From NCBI RefSeq assembly GCF_018130765.1, contig NZ_JAFCJZ010000001.1, positions 434,001-498,000 of the forward strand: a stretch of DNA of 64,000 nt, written 5' to 3'. Below, piece by piece: positions 17,070-24,654 of the stretch. How positions within the stretch are numbered: position 1 is the first letter of the stretch; each line of letters starts with the position of its first letter. Both the position numbers and the translations under genes were made by a program. This DNA is from Bradyrhizobium iriomotense. Its GTDB lineage: Bacteria; Pseudomonadota; Alphaproteobacteria; Rhizobiales; Xanthobacteraceae. A model generated the notes under the pieces. That model saw only the letters and a list, made by a program, of their open reading frames with translations, ran no database searches and was not told the origin of the DNA.

Positions 17070-17756
17070 ATGTCGGCGCCGCTCCAGATTGGACTTTTGG
17101 TGTTCCCGCGCGTCACCCAGCTCGACTTCACCGGCCCGTTGCAGGTGTTCTCCGCCGTTCCCGGCGCCAAGCTGCACCTGATCTGGAAGCGCATCGAGCC
17201 GGTGCCGAGCGATTCCGCGCTCATTGTGACGCCGACCACGACATTCGCCGACTGCCCGCAACTCGATGTGATCTGCGTACCTGGCGGCCGCGGCACCGAC
17301 GATCTGCTCAATGATGAGGAGGTGCTCGAATTCCTGCGCCGGCAGGCGGAGGGCGCGAAATACGTCACCTCGGTCTGCACGGGCTCGCTGGCGCTCGGCG
17401 CCGCCGGCCTTCTAAAGGGCTACCGCGCCGCCACCCATTGGAGCGCGATGGAGATGCTCAGTCAGTTCGGGGCGACGCCGACCAAGACGCGCGTCTGCAT
17501 CGATCGCAATCGCGTGACGGGCGGCGGCGTCACTGCGGGAATCGATTTCGCCCTGACGCTGGTGTCGATCCTGGTCAACCGCACCGCGGCGGAGGCAATC
17601 CAGCTCGGGATCGAATACAATCCGGCGCCGCCGTTCAATTCCGGCTCGCCCGATACCGCGCCCGCCGAAGTGCTCGCTGTCGTCAAGCAACGCATTGAGC
17701 CTTTGCAGGTCCATCGCCTCGATGCCGTCAAGCGTGCGGCCGAGCGGGTGAACTAG
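17070..17756 (+). CDS. DJ-1/PfpI family protein, isonitrile hydratase-like
   Basis: The 228-residue protein has the same length as isonitrile hydratase InhA of Pseudomonas putida, which converts isonitriles to N-substituted formamides. It keeps the family active-site residues in the same spacing: D19 in TQLDFTGP, C103 and T104 in VTSVCTGSLALGAAGLLKG, and RAATHW. GGAGG 5 nt upstream supports ATG 17070; the long in-frame extension upstream lies over the divergent regulator gene and is spurious. Other possibilities are a general DJ-1 hydratase or glyoxalase-like protein. Its divergent GlxA partner is a typical arrangement for a substrate-induced enzyme. Confidence 0.82.
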   Translation: MSAPLQIGLLVFPRVTQLDFTGPLQVFSAVPGAKLHLIWKRIEPVPSDSALIVTPTTTFADCPQLDVICVPGGRGTDDLLNDEEVLEFLRRQAEGAKYVTSVCTGSLALGAAGLLKGYRAATHWSAMEMLSQFGATPTKTRVCIDRNRVTGGGVTAGIDFALTLVSILVNRTAAEAIQLGIEYNPAPPFNSGSPDTAPAEVLAVVKQRIEPLQVHRLDAVKRAAERVN

Positions 17757-17762
17757 CCTCCA

Positions 17763-17890
17763 CATCCGTGTCCCGGACGCGGTGCAGCGTGTAACGCTGC
17801 GCCGCTGAGCCGGGACCCAGAATTGCCGCAGCATGGGCCCCGGCTCTGCAGCGCATCACTTCGTGCTGCGCAGCGTCCGGGGCACGGAGC
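17763..17890. repeat. Interspersed inverted repeat (CCGGACGCGGTGCAGCG type)
   Basis: Segments around TGTCCCGGACGCGGTGCAGCG and GCTGCGCAGCGTCCGGGGCACGGAG are inverted copies with further internal pairing (GAGCCGGGACCC with GGGCCCCGGCTC). This is typical of the longer REP-like elements of these genomes. It occupies the first quarter of the 476-bp gap after the DJ-1 gene. Confidence 0.65.
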
Positions 17891-17911
17891 ATTCTTGCAG
17901 GCGCACAACAG

Positions 17912-17950
17912 AAAAAGGCCGCTCGGTTTCCCAAGCGGCCTTTCCTGTCT
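17912..17950. terminator. Strong hairpin, bidirectional terminator
   Basis: A perfect 10-bp stem (17914-17923 with 17934-17943) with A residues before and T residues after can end transcription from both sides. The remaining gap to 18232 holds no convincing gene; a 66-codon minus-strand frame at 18004-18204 has no supporting features. Confidence 0.75.
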
Positions 17951-18232
17951 TACGGCGGCTGCACATTCACATCGGGCGATTTCGGAACTTCCGGACCGGG
18001 GGCCTATCTCCCGATCGAGTCCTTGTCGGCGGCCGCTGCATTTCGGGACAGTCGCGAACTGTTGCCCGAACCGAACGCGATGGTCTCCCATCTCCGTAAG
18101 ATGGGATCATTGAGCCGCATCGCCCGCATCAGTGCAACGCCCGCGCAGGCGGCATCCCCGCTGTTCCCGTTGTCCACAGCGGCGTCGCGCGGATGCACGT
18201 GCATCGAGTCGAACGATGAAGATCGCGGCCGG

Positions 18233-18640
18233 TTAGCCGGGCGTCCAGGGCTGGTAGTCGCCGGTCGCCTTGGGGCGCTTGCCGCTGGCGAGCGTCGAGC
18301 CGGAGGGCCGGTAGGCCTTGGCCGTGCCGGTGAGATTCGGCTGGTGCGGCTTTTCCCACTCGCGGGGCTGGTAGTTGATCTCGGTCGGCGGGGTGTCGAC
18401 GACGTGATGAATCCAGCCATGCCAGGCCGGCGGGATGCGGCTCGCCTCGGCATAGCCGTTATAGATCACCCAGCGCCGCTCGAAGCCGAGGGTCGGATCG
18501 ACCTCCCCGCCGCGGGTGCGATAATAGAGGTTGCCCTGCTCGTCCTGGCCGACCAGCTCCCCGTACCGCTTGGTCCAGAGCTGGGTGCCAAACGTCTGGC
18601 CACTCCACCAGGTGAAGAACTTGAGAAAGAATTGTTTCAT
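18233..18640 (-). CDS. NADH:ubiquinone oxidoreductase subunit NDUFA12
   Basis: The 135-residue protein is the bacterial homologue of the mitochondrial complex I accessory subunit NDUFA12 (B17.2). The conserved stretch LVGQDEQGNLYYRTR, then RRWVIYNGYAEASRIPPAWHGWIHH and a C-terminal Pro-rich segment ending YQPWTPG are diagnostic. It acts peripherally on complex I at the inner membrane. ATG 18640 starts the family sequence MKQFFLKFFTWW; upstream in-frame codons are extension. In most relatives it lies beside the DUF2155 gene on the same strand. Here both keep that strand but are about 8.7 kb apart. Confidence 0.94.
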   Translation of the reverse strand: MKQFFLKFFTWWSGQTFGTQLWTKRYGELVGQDEQGNLYYRTRGGEVDPTLGFERRWVIYNGYAEASRIPPAWHGWIHHVVDTPPTEINYQPREWEKPHQPNLTGTAKAYRPSGSTLASGKRPKATGDYQPWTPG

Positions 18641-18835
18641 GCGGCAAGGGCCCTGCTTCGTGGGGTCCTGATGCCATCCGGAGGGCGAAATGTCCAGTTC
18701 GCCGGGTGCGGCCACACCCCGCCGCAAATGCGTGCCTTGGGCAGCCGCTTCCCGCCGCAAATCGGACGCGATCCGTTCATGCCGGGTACAGCGGCCCGGT
18801 GAGACGCTCCCTCACGCGCAAACCGGCGTGATCCT

Positions 18836-18860
18836 GGAACCAGGGCCCTGTCGTTGGGTT
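18836..18860 (+). promoter_or_regulatory. EcfG-type promoter variant upstream of the BA14K gene
   Basis: GGAAC at 18836-18840 and GGTT at 18857-18860 are 16 nt apart. The -10 has G instead of C but keeps the TT of the GGAAC-N18-TT form. It ends 24 nt before the BA14K start codon. Confidence 0.4.
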
Positions 18861-18884
18861 GGCTTCCGGGAAAGGAGTTTGATC

Positions 18885-19502
18885 ATGAAAGTCTTGAGCG
18901 CGGCAGCCGCCCTGGCGCTGGTTCTTCCGCTGGCGACGCCGAGCTTCGCACAGGGCCATGGTGGCCGCGGCGGCGGTGGCGGTGCGCATTTTGGCGGTGG
19001 CGGGGGTGCTCACTTTGGTGGCGGCGGCGGTGGCGGCGGCGCGCACATCGGCGGCGGCGGCGCAGCCTTCCGCGGCGGCGGCGGCAATTTTTCGGCCGGC
19101 GCAGTCCGCCCGAGCGGCAGCAGTTTCGTAGCCGGCGCGGCGACACGTCCCGCCATGTCGCCGTCCTTCAGCGGGCCCCGCAGCGTCGCAACCGCCGGCA
19201 ACTGGCAGGGCGGTAGCGGCAATTGGAGCGGCCGTCACTGGCATCATCGTGGTGGCGGCTTCTGGCCCGGCTTCGCGGCAGGTGCCGCGATCGGCGGCCT
19301 CGGCTCGTATGCCTATTACGGCGGCGGGTACTACGATGATCCCTACTACTATGGCGACAGTTACTATGACGAGCCATCAGTGGCGGTAGTGCCCGACAAT
19401 GGCGGCGATTCCGCAGCCTACTGCGCGCAGCGTTACAGATCGTATGATCCGGCCTCCGGCACATATCTCGGCTACGACGGTCAGCGCCATCCCTGCCCGT
19501 AA
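18885..19502 (+). CDS. BA14K family secreted protein, glycine-rich
   Basis: The 205-residue exported protein has a signal peptide (residues 1-22, SFA cut site). A glycine-rich region of GGGGAHFGG-type repeats (about 23-70) and an RSVATAGNWQGG segment follow. A short hydrophobic stretch FWPGFAAGAAIGGLGSYAYYGG and a Tyr/Asp-rich tract lead to the C-terminal BA14K motif, AYCAQRYRSYDPASGTYLGY and then RHPCP. BA14K was named for the 14-kDa Brucella immunoreactive, lectin-like protein; its role here is unknown. AAAGGAG 7 nt upstream fixes the start at 18885. A possible EcfG-type promoter lies immediately upstream. Confidence 0.9.
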   Translation: MKVLSAAAALALVLPLATPSFAQGHGGRGGGGGAHFGGGGGAHFGGGGGGGGAHIGGGGAAFRGGGGNFSAGAVRPSGSSFVAGAATRPAMSPSFSGPRSVATAGNWQGGSGNWSGRHWHHRGGGFWPGFAAGAAIGGLGSYAYYGGGYYDDPYYYGDSYYDEPSVAVVPDNGGDSAAYCAQRYRSYDPASGTYLGYDGQRHPCP

Positions 19503-19524
19503 GCGGACCGAACAGGTTTGAAGG

Positions 19525-19556
19525 AAGAGGCGTCGCAGCGATGCGGCGCCTCTTTC
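19525..19556 (+). terminator. Terminator after the BA14K gene
   Basis: A 10-bp stem (19527-19536 with 19543-19552, one G:T) and 6-nt loop are followed by TTTC, 24 nt after the stop codon. Confidence 0.75.
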
Positions 19557-19749
19557 GCGTGCGCCGTGCCCCTCACCTGTTCCGCGTGTACCGGCCTCGT
19601 CGCTTGCGACGTTGTGTAAAATTCGACGCAACCGGACCTCTATTCACCCCGCCGTGCATATCTACCCCGCCCCAATCCAAAATTGACCCGACCCACGATT
19701 CGCGGATATCACCATTGCCTGTGGGGACTTCGATCTACTGGGAAATGTC

Positions 19750-20163
19750 ATGCCGCGTATCCTCGTGGTAGATGACGATCCGATGGTCGGCGCGACCATC
19801 GAGGTCCTCCTCCAACGTCAGGGCTTCGACGTCACGTTGGCTGACGGCGGCGAAACGGGTTTGGCTGCGCTGGAAACGCAGGCCTACGACGTGATGCTGG
19901 TCGACATCTTCATGCCGCACATGCGCGGCTTCGAATCCATCCGCATCTTTCACGAGCGCGCGCCGGCGATCCCGCTGATCGCGATGTCCGGCTATGCCTT
20001 CGCCTCGTCCGCCTCGCCCTCTCCCGATTTCCTGCGCATGGCGCTGGAGCTCGGTGCAAGCCGCTGCCTGCGCAAGCCGTTCACGCCGGACGCGCTGCTG
20101 ACCAGCATCCGGGAATGCCTCGCCGGCGGGAGCGCACAGAAGGACAAGAAAGAAGCCCCTTGA
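19750..20163 (+). CDS. Response regulator receiver protein
   Basis: The 137-residue protein is a single receiver domain: acidic pocket DDD (8-10), phosphoacceptor Asp in VMLVDIFMPH, switch Ser in AMSGY and Lys in LRKPFTPDALL. It has no output domain. Its stop codon overlaps the probable TTG start of the following CHASE3 hybrid kinase (TTGA), so the pair is translationally coupled. It probably shuttles phosphate to or from the kinase. Confidence 0.92.
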   Translation: MPRILVVDDDPMVGATIEVLLQRQGFDVTLADGGETGLAALETQAYDVMLVDIFMPHMRGFESIRIFHERAPAIPLIAMSGYAFASSASPSPDFLRMALELGASRCLRKPFTPDALLTSIRECLAGGSAQKDKKEAP

Positions 20164-22439
20164 TTCCCACGCAGCGCGTCATTCTCGGTGCTGGACTTGC
20201 AATCCTCCTGATCATCACCGCAGCCTCGATTGCCCTCGACGTGAAGTCGCGGTCCGAGGCCGCATGGGTCAATCACACCGTCCAGGTGCAGAAGAAGATC
20301 TCCGACCTGCGCGTGCTGCTGCGCCGCGCCGAGAGCGCCGCGCGCGGCTTTGAGCTCTATCGCAGCCAGGGCTTCAGCGACGAATTCCAGACGGTGCGCG
20401 CCCAGATCGCGCCGGCGCTCGCCGACCTCAAGCGCGGGGTGCGCGACAATCCCGATCAGGTCGCGCTCCTGGATGGCACCGAGCCGCTGGCGCTGCGCCG
20501 GGTCGAGATCGCCGCCGAAGCGATGCGCCTGCGCGCCATGAACGACCAGGCCGGCATTGCCGCGCTCAACGGCAAGGCCGAGGGCCGCGGCCTGATGGAC
20601 ACGGTGATGGCCAATCTCGACCATCTGAGCGCAGAAGAGGAACGTCTGCTCGCCGCGCGCTCCCAGGATTCGCGCCGCACCGGCATCGTGCTGCTCGGCA
20701 TCGATGTCGCCGGCGCACTGGTGATCCTGCTGCTGGTCGTGATGGTGATGCGCGAGAGCCAGCGCACCCAGTTCGCGCTCAAGAGCACGCTGCTGGAGAC
20801 CACGGCCGCCAAGGAGCAGCTCGAGGCTGCGGTCGCCGAGCGCACCGAGCATCTGGTCGTCGCGCATGATGAGCTGCGGCTGTCGGTCAACGTGCTCCAG
20901 AGCACCTTTCGCAGCATGGCGGAGGCGGTGCTGGTCATCGACGCCGAGGGCAACGTCCTTCTGTCCAATCCGGCGGCCGAGCGCATGCTGCTGCACCGTA
21001 CCGGCATGAACGTCGGCAATCTGCGGGCGCTGTCCGACGTCTTTCACGGCGATGGCGTCACGCCGATGAAGGCCCAGGAGCTGCCTTCGGCGCGCGTGCT
21101 GCGCGGCGAGGAATTCGAAGATCTGGAGATGATCGTCCGCCCGCACAGCGGCAATCCAACCCGTCACCTGATGGTCAGCGGCCGGCCGATGCTTGACGGG
21201 CAAGGCGACGTCTCGGGCGCGGTGATGGTCTATCACGACGCGACCACTTCGCGCGAGACCGAGCGGCAATTGCACCAGTCGCAGAAACTGGATGCCATCG
21301 GCAAGCTGACTGGCGGCGTCGCGCACGACTTCAACAACATGCTGACCGTCATCTCCGGCAACACGGAGACGCTGGTCGCGAGCCTGAAGCAGCAGCCGGA
21401 GCTGCAGCGCGTGGCGCGCCTGATCGACGATGCCGCCGAGCGTTGCGCCGAGCTGATCCAGCACCTGCTCGCGTTTGCGCGCCGGCAGCCGCTGCAGCCG
21501 CGCAACGTCGAGATCAACGCCGCGATTGCCGACATCGCAAAACTGCTGCGCCCCACGCTCGGCGAGCAGATCCAGATCGAGACCGTGCTGCAACAGGGAC
21601 CAATGACGGCGCATATCGATCCGTCCCGGCTCACCAATGCCGTGCTCAACATGGCGATCAACGCCCGCGACGCCATGCCGAACGGCGGCAAGCTGCTGCT
21701 GGAGACGCATCGCGTCGTGCTCGATGAGGCCTATGCGCAGGCCAATGCGGAGGTGCGGCCCGGCTCCTATGTGATGCTCGCGGTCAGCGACACCGGCGCC
21801 GGCATGCCCCAGGACGTCCAGGAGAAGGCGTTCGAGCCGTTCTTCACCACCAAGGAGGTCGGCAAGGGAAGTGGCCTCGGCCTCTCCATGGTCTATGGCT
21901 TCGTCAAGCAGTCCGGCGGCCACATCAAGATCTACAGCGAGGAAGGCCACGGCACCACGATCAAGCTCTATCTGCCGCCGGGCGAAGGCGCGCCGGACGC
22001 GGCCGCGAACGTTGCGCCGCAGGCCGAAGGCGGCGCCGAGACCATTTTCGTGGTCGAGGACGATTCGCTCGTGCGCAACTTCGTCACTGCGCAATTGCAG
22101 AGCCTCGGCTACAAGACCATCGCCGCGCCCGACAGCCGGGCCGCGCTGGAAATGATCGAGACCGGCCAGGCCTTCGACCTGCTGTTCACCGACGTTGTCA
22201 TCCCCGGCGGCATCAGCGGCCGCGAGCTCGCCGAGAAGGTGGCAGCGCTCCGCCCCGGGCTGAAGGTGCTCTACACTTCCGGCTACACCGACAACGCGAT
22301 CGTCCATCACGGCAAGCTCGACGACGGCGTGCTGCTGCTGACAAAGCCCTATCGCCGCAACCAGCTCGCCGAGATGATCCGGAAGGCGCTGAATGGCGGC
22401 GGCGCGCCGAGCCAGACATCGGCAGACGATCCGGTTTGA
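20160..22439 (+). CDS. CHASE3-PAS hybrid sensor histidine kinase with receiver
   Basis: This inner-membrane hybrid kinase of about 759 residues has a first transmembrane helix near residues 6-27 and a CHASE3 periplasmic domain with [14 protein letters not shown] second transmembrane helix follows near 180-202, then a coiled linker, a PAS domain ([28 protein letters not shown]), HisKA with [14 protein letters not shown], and an HATPase domain ([32 protein letters not shown]). A C-terminal receiver ([30 protein letters not shown]) closes the protein. TTG 20160 overlaps the preceding stop by 4 bp and places the membrane helix directly at the N-terminus; ATG 20115 is an in-frame alternative. Its CHASE3 region is similar to that of the kinase at 4674, so the two are paralogous sensors. 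Confidence 0.9.
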   Translation: MIPTQRVILGAGLAILLIITAASIALDVKSRSEAAWVNHTVQVQKKISDLRVLLRRAESAARGFELYRSQGFSDEFQTVRAQIAPALADLKRGVRDNPDQVALLDGTEPLALRRVEIAAEAMRLRAMNDQAGIAALNGKAEGRGLMDTVMANLDHLSAEEERLLAARSQDSRRTGIVLLGIDVAGALVILLLVVMVMRESQRTQFALKSTLLETTAAKEQLEAAVAERTEHLVVAHDELRLSVNVLQSTFRSMAEAVLVIDAEGNVLLSNPAAERMLLHRTGMNVGNLRALSDVFHGDGVTPMKAQELPSARVLRGEEFEDLEMIVRPHSGNPTRHLMVSGRPMLDGQGDVSGAVMVYHDATTSRETERQLHQSQKLDAIGKLTGGVAHDFNNMLTVISGNTETLVASLKQQPELQRVARLIDDAAERCAELIQHLLAFARRQPLQPRNVEINAAIADIAKLLRPTLGEQIQIETVLQQGPMTAHIDPSRLTNAVLNMAINARDAMPNGGKLLLETHRVVLDEAYAQANAEVRPGSYVMLAVSDTGAGMPQDVQEKAFEPFFTTKEVGKGSGLGLSMVYGFVKQSGGHIKIYSEEGHGTTIKLYLPPGEGAPDAAANVAPQAEGGAETIFVVEDDSLVRNFVTAQLQSLGYKTIAAPDSRAALEMIETGQAFDLLFTDVVIPGGISGRELAEKVAALRPGLKVLYTSGYTDNAIVHHGKLDDGVLLLTKPYRRNQLAEMIRKALNGGGAPSQTSADDPV

Positions 22440-22500
22440 GTTGCATCAAGGCGCTTTGCGCCACTTAGGCCCAATGTTTTCCGCAACACGGAGAACAGCC

Positions 22501-22986
22501 ATGCTCATTTCGCCCGACGACTTCCGGATCAAGGCAGACAATTTCGATCTCACGAAAATGGAGAACATCGTCCGCATCGCGTGCGGCCTGTTCTATCTTC
22601 CACACGTCGCAGGAAAGTTCGTCGCCTTCGGCGTTCTCAATCCGCCCATCGTCAAGTTCTTCGCGGCCGCCGGCCTGTCGCCGCCGGAGGCCTGGGTCTA
22701 CATCGCCGCTGCGGCGGAGCTGTCCGTCGCCGTCGCGCTGACGCTCGGCATCTGCACGCGGTTTGCCGCGCTCGGCTCGGTCGGGCTGATGGCCGTGGCG
22801 GTCTACTCGCTCCAGGTCGTGAAGGGCTTTGGCTGGACCTGGAACACGGGCGGCTACGAATATCCGGTGTTCTGGGGCATCTGCTCGCTGGCCGTGGCCG
22901 TGCACGCCTGGAAGGCCTGGCTGAGCGCACGCAAGGACGCGGTGAAGGCCGCCGGCCGCACGGTGCGGATGGCACCTGCGGAGTAA
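22501..22986 (+). CDS. DoxX family membrane protein
   Basis: The 161-residue protein has four predicted membrane helices and the DoxX-type layout: LTKMENIVRIACGLFYLPHVAGKF near the first helix, then FFAAAGLSPPEAWVYIAAAAELSVAVALTLG. DoxX proteins are small membrane proteins linked to thiol or quinone redox in some bacteria; the role here is unknown. ATG 22501 is preceded by CGGAGA. The gene converges with the EamA gene, with 5 nt between stop codons. Confidence 0.82.
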   Translation: MLISPDDFRIKADNFDLTKMENIVRIACGLFYLPHVAGKFVAFGVLNPPIVKFFAAAGLSPPEAWVYIAAAAELSVAVALTLGICTRFAALGSVGLMAVAVYSLQVVKGFGWTWNTGGYEYPVFWGICSLAVAVHAWKAWLSARKDAVKAAGRTVRMAPAE

Positions 22987-22991
22987 ATCGC

Positions 22992-23888
22992 TCAGCGCGT
23001 CGCCAGCACCACCGCCGCCAGCGTGAAGACCAGCCCGGCGATCTGCCCTGCCCCGAGCGGCTCGCCGAGCGCAAGCGCGGAGGCGACGACGCCGATGACC
23101 GGCACCGCCATGGTGCCGATCGCGGCCACGGACGCCGGCAGGCGCGACAGCGCGGCGAACCAGCTGACATAGGCGATGCAGAACTGCACCACGGTGGAAT
23201 AGACCAGCAGCCACCAGCCGACCGGCGTCACCAGCGACAGATGCGTGGTCTCGACCAGGAGGCCGATGATCGAGATCGGCAGGCAGCCGATCCCGATCTG
23301 CCAGGCCGCGGCCGTGATCGGCGGCAGGTGGATCGGGTACTTCTTCGAGAACACCGTGCCGACGGCAAAGCCGAACGCGCCGCCCAGCGCCATGATGATT
23401 CCGGGCAGCTTCTCTGCGCTGGCGGCAATGCCGTTGCCGCCCATGATCGAGGCCAAGCCCGCAAAGGCCATCACCAGCCCCAGCGTGCGCAGCACGGTCG
23501 GCCGCTCCCCTAGCACCGGCCAGGCGATGATCGAGGCCCAGACCGGCATGGTATAGGCGATCAGCGCCGCCTCGCTCGCCGGCAGCCAGAGCAGCGCCAG
23601 GCCCATCAGCACCATCCAGCCGGTGACGTTGAGCATGGCGGCGGTGAAGAGGCGCGGCCAGATCGCAGGCTCGACCTTCAGGCTCTGCCGGCGGATGATC
23701 GCCAGCGCCGCCAGCAGCGCCGCCCCGAGCACGCCGGTGACCCCGCGCAGGGTGAGCGGCGGCAGCTCGGCGAGCAGGAATTTCGTCACCGGCCAGTTGA
23801 AGCCCCAGCCGATCGAGGTGATCGCAAGGAACATCAGGCCGGCCGGGGCGATGCGCGGTCGCGCATCCCGGCGAGTCGAATCATGCAT
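22992..23888 (-). CDS. EamA/DMT family transporter
   Basis: The 298-residue inner-membrane protein has about ten transmembrane helices in two EamA repeats (about 18-145 and 160-296). Typical segments are ITSIGWGFNWPVTKFLL, SEAALIAYTMPVWASIIAWPVLGERP and VQFCIAYVSWFAALSRLPASVAAIGTMAVPVIGV. The family exports amino acids, nucleosides or other metabolites; the substrate is not predictable. Its upstream side faces the long non-coding region before nrdJ. Confidence 0.92.
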   Translation of the reverse strand: MHDSTRRDARPRIAPAGLMFLAITSIGWGFNWPVTKFLLAELPPLTLRGVTGVLGAALLAALAIIRRQSLKVEPAIWPRLFTAAMLNVTGWMVLMGLALLWLPASEAALIAYTMPVWASIIAWPVLGERPTVLRTLGLVMAFAGLASIMGGNGIAASAEKLPGIIMALGGAFGFAVGTVFSKKYPIHLPPITAAAWQIGIGCLPISIIGLLVETTHLSLVTPVGWWLLVYSTVVQFCIAYVSWFAALSRLPASVAAIGTMAVPVIGVVASALALGEPLGAGQIAGLVFTLAAVVLATR

Positions 23889-24159
23889 GGGGGCAGTCCG
23901 GCAAAATCGAGGTCAGCTTGGCGCGGATTCGCTGATACGACCACCACCTCGGCGGGCATGCCTGCCCTCACCCTCCGTAGGGCTACGTGAGTCCTGCTGA
24001 CGCAATCCCGGTCCCGAAAAATATACCTGGCCTGTGAACAGCGGGATGAAGGTCCGGATCATCACGGGATGCAAATTTTTTTGGTTGGGAATCCCTGAGG
24101 ACTCACTGATACTTGGCACAACAACAGGCGCGGGCTTGCCCCCTGTTATCCCCCGCAAT

Positions 24160-24206
24160 CCACCATATTTAGTATTTGATTCAGGAACTCGCACTAGTTC
24201 TTGACG
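24160..24206. promoter_or_regulatory. Possible NrdR box pair
   Basis: CCACCATATTTAGTAT (24160-24175) matches the NrdR box consensus ACACWATATATWGTGT at 12 of 16 positions. A weaker 9/16 match (24191-24206) lies with its centre 31 bp away, the spacing expected for paired NrdR boxes, and overlaps the candidate -35. Confidence 0.4.
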
Positions 24207-24229
24207 GGCGCAACGGAGAGTCCTAGCTT
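24201..24229 (+). promoter_or_regulatory. Candidate sigma70-type promoter of nrdJ
   Basis: TTGACG at 24201-24206 and TAGCTT at 24224-24229 are separated by 17 nt. If used, transcription would start near 24236 and give an unusually long leader of about 420 nt. Confidence 0.45.
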
Positions 24230-24654
24230 TCGGTCCGTTCGGCGCGAGTGAGTTTGCGTCCCGCCGGCACTCCCCCAAAGGGTCTCGCAAATCACCACTC
24301 CGCCGGCCAGCCAAAGGCAGCGGAATAAGGGCTTGTCTGCCCTGTGAAAGCGGACTCCTGGGGCGCCAGAACGGGCCGGCAAAAGGCTCGAATGGCATCG
24401 GTTGAAGAAGTGACGTTGTGGGGCGTTGAACGCATGTCGCGCACATCCCGTTGGGGCGGATGGGCGTGGACATGCCGGCGGATGATCGATGCACGCATCG
24501 GAGAATCGCGTCGGGAGAACAAGGGCCGGGTCCACCGGCTGAACTGCGGTGCCTTGCGGCCGAACGGCCTTTGAGGACCCGCGAAGCGAAATGACGACCC
24601 GGCACGTCCCCAACGAGGGGCGGGACCGGTCAAAGAAAAGGACGGGGCAAGACC

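Larger units (their letters stand above)
23889..24654. other. Long non-coding region before nrdJ
   Basis: No convincing protein-coding frame occupies these 766 bp on either strand; open frames here lack family features or start signals. It includes an AT-rich tract near 24075, a candidate promoter at 24201-24229 and about 420 nt of leader before nrdJ. The leader can form hairpins such as AGGGC-TTGTCT-GCCCT near 24327 and a GTCCCC/GGGGCGGGAC stem at 24606-24626 close to the ribosome binding site. I find none of the cobalamin riboswitch core motifs. Confidence 0.6.

Noticed and set aside
18004-18204. 66-codon minus-strand frame after NDUFA12
   Set aside because: No signal, domain or clear ribosome binding site; adjacent to repeats.
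24185-24200. LexA box GAAC...GTTC near the nrdJ promoter
   Set aside because: The alphaproteobacterial LexA site is a direct GTTC-N7-GTTC; the eight-base inverted spacing here does not fit.
23889-24654. Cobalamin riboswitch expected before a B12-dependent enzyme
   Set aside because: None of the conserved core segments of the class is present on the plus strand.
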